A stretch of DNA of 5,807 bases. Origin: Candidatus Zixiibacteriota bacterium (lineage in GTDB: Bacteria; Zixibacteria; MSB-5A5; GN15; FEB-12). The notes below the pieces were generated by a model that searched no databases, was not told the DNA's origin, and worked only from the letters and a program-made list of their open reading frames with translations. Shown here piece by piece: positions 4,993 to 5,807 of this stretch. The position numbers were made by a program, and so were the translations under genes. The stretch's first letter is position 1. The number at the start of each line of letters is the position of its first letter. Location of the stretch: positions 1 to 5,807 of the forward strand of contig QNAF01000177.1 in the NCBI GenBank assembly GCA_003641405.1. Direction: 5' to 3'.

Positions 4993-5017
4993 CCCTCCCT
5001 TGTCACGCTGGTATACT
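4989..5017 (+). promoter_or_regulatory. Sigma70-type promoter of holA, predicting a leaderless mRNA
   Basis: TTGACC (4989-4994, 5/6 to consensus) is separated by 17 nt from TATACT (5012-5017, 5/6), with an extended -10 TG at 5009-5010. With usual geometry the +1 falls on the A of the holA ATG at 5024. The -35 contains the TGA stop (4990-4992) of the upstream gene. A small dyad CTGG/CCAG (5008-5011, 5019-5022) flanks the -10. Confidence 0.65.
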
Positions 5018-5023
5018 TCCAGT

Positions 5024-5807
5024 ATGACACCCAAGCAGCTACTCGCCGAAGTTTCTGCAGGCAAATTCAGACCAATCTACTATTTCTATGGCACCGAAGA
5101 CTATCGGATTGTCGAGGCCGAGAAGTATATAGCCCATCAATTTCTGCCGGATCGACAAATAGTTGTCAATTACCATCGTGTCAACGGAAGCAAGACAGGT
5201 TGTGCTGACCTTGTCGCCGAGCTATCGGTCTATCCGATGCTCGGGGAACGGCAAGTGATCGCTGTTACCAATTTCCAGCGGTATAAGCCGAAGGAAATCG
5301 ACCGTCTCCGCAAGGTTCTGGACCCACCGGACACAAACCGGGTTGTGGTGTTTAGTTCTCCTGGTGCCAAAGCTCCAAAAGAGTCATCAGCATTTTTCAA
5401 GAAAGTCGCGGGGTTTGCCCAGCAAGTGAAATTCGGGCGGTTGGATCGCAGGGATTGTGTTGCAACGATCGTTCGGGGATTAGCAGGAGCAGGACTGGAT
5501 ATCGAGCCGGAAGCTCGTGACATGCTTGTTGAGTTGGTAGCTGGCAATCGTGGAGCAATTGAGACTGAAGTCGCCAAACTGATTGATTTTGTAGAACCCG
5601 GTCAGACGGTGTCCACCGATGACGTCAGGAGTGTAGCTGCCGGTTTCCAGGTGTATACGGTATTCGGGTTGATGGATGAGATAGTCCGGGGTGATCGGAT
5701 CGCGGCGCTTCGATCATTGAAGCGGCTGCTCACCGAAGGTACTTCGGCCACAGGGATGCTGTATATCATTGGTCAGCACATCATCTCGTTGTATCTCGTC
5801 AAGCACG
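5024..5807 (+). CDS. holA: DNA polymerase III delta subunit, N-terminal part (partial)
   Basis: The frame is open from ATG 5024 to the right edge, giving 261 codons. The usual HolA is about 330-340 residues, so roughly the last fifth is missing. HolA opens the beta sliding clamp inside the clamp-loader complex during replication. Family features visible are P-I-Y-Y-F-Y-G-T-E-D-Y at 17-27 (the N-terminal strand and nucleotide-fold signature), Y-P-M-L-G-E-R-Q-V-I at 70-79 (usually F-G-E-x-R-x-V, near the beta-clamp-contacting region), a strand V-V-V-F-S at 107-111, and G-N-R-G-A-I-E-T-E-V-A-K-L at 174-186 (usually G-N-D-x-x-x-x-x-x-E-x-E-K-L in the helical middle domain). As in other delta subunits no Walker A motif is seen. 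There is no Shine-Dalgarno sequence; the promoter at 4989-5017 predicts a transcript starting at the ATG itself. Confidence 0.9.
   Translation, partial: MTPKQLLAEVSAGKFRPIYYFYGTEDYRIVEAEKYIAHQFLPDRQIVVNYHRVNGSKTGCADLVAELSVYPMLGERQVIAVTNFQRYKPKEIDRLRKVLDPPDTNRVVVFSSPGAKAPKESSAFFKKVAGFAQQVKFGRLDRRDCVATIVRGLAGAGLDIEPEARDMLVELVAGNRGAIETEVAKLIDFVEPGQTVSTDDVRSVAAGFQVYTVFGLMDEIVRGDRIAALRSLKRLLTEGTSATGMLYIIGQHIISLYLVKH

Noticed and set aside
5230..5577. 115-codon open frame on the minus strand
   Set aside because: It is antisense to holA, whose forward frame is open from 5024 to the window end and shows HolA motifs.

Overview
The window holds five protein-coding genes, all on the + strand. The 3' end of a dGTP triphosphohydrolase (dgt) enters at the left edge. 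It is followed by a CPBP (CAAX/Rce1-type) intramembrane protease at 247-1179, and then a large secreted modular protein at 1484-4360. That protein has a DUF7948-like N-terminal domain, seven SBBP beta-propeller repeats, thrombospondin type 3 calcium-binding repeats and a duplicated dockerin-like tail. Next come a small divergent RNase H-fold protein at 4573-4992 and the 5' part of holA (DNA polymerase III delta subunit) from 5024 off the right edge. No tRNA, rRNA, CRISPR array, transposase gene or prophage gene was seen.

Organism: this is a bacterium of moderate G+C content. SBBP repeats, TSP3 repeats and a Cys-Cys-flanked paired dockerin-like terminus ending in a proline-rich tail together recall uncultured lineages around the FCB superphylum, especially Candidatus Zixibacteria. 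That placement rests on remembered family style, not on a search, and is moderate-to-low confidence. The mixture of housekeeping genes (dgt, holA) and one large extracellular protein looks chromosomal rather than mobile.

Layout and expression: the genes do not look like one operon. The dgt/protease gap (122-246) contains stem-loops, and the protease has its own Shine-Dalgarno sequence. The 304-nt gap before the secreted protein (1180-1483) contains a stem-loop around the protease stop codon, a weak T-tailed terminator candidate and a near-consensus sigma70 promoter (TTGACA, 17 nt, TATATT) overlapped by an inverted repeat. The secreted-protein gene ends in an 8-bp GC-rich hairpin around its stop codon. 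The 212-nt gap after it is rich in short dyads. holA has no Shine-Dalgarno sequence. Instead TTGACC, 17 nt, TATACT with an extended -10 TG lies so that the predicted first transcribed base is the A of its ATG, and the -35 box contains the upstream gene's stop codon.

Functional picture: dgt (dNTP control) and holA (clamp-loader subunit) are ordinary replication and nucleotide genes. The RNase H-fold protein next to holA lacks at least one of the expected catalytic acids and may be non-catalytic. The secreted protein is probably a calcium-stabilised extracellular or surface protein of unknown role. No new multi-gene system can be supported here. The best leads are the leaderless-looking holA promoter, the degenerate RNase H-fold gene, stop codons placed in hairpin loops, and the paired C-terminal dockerin-like module.
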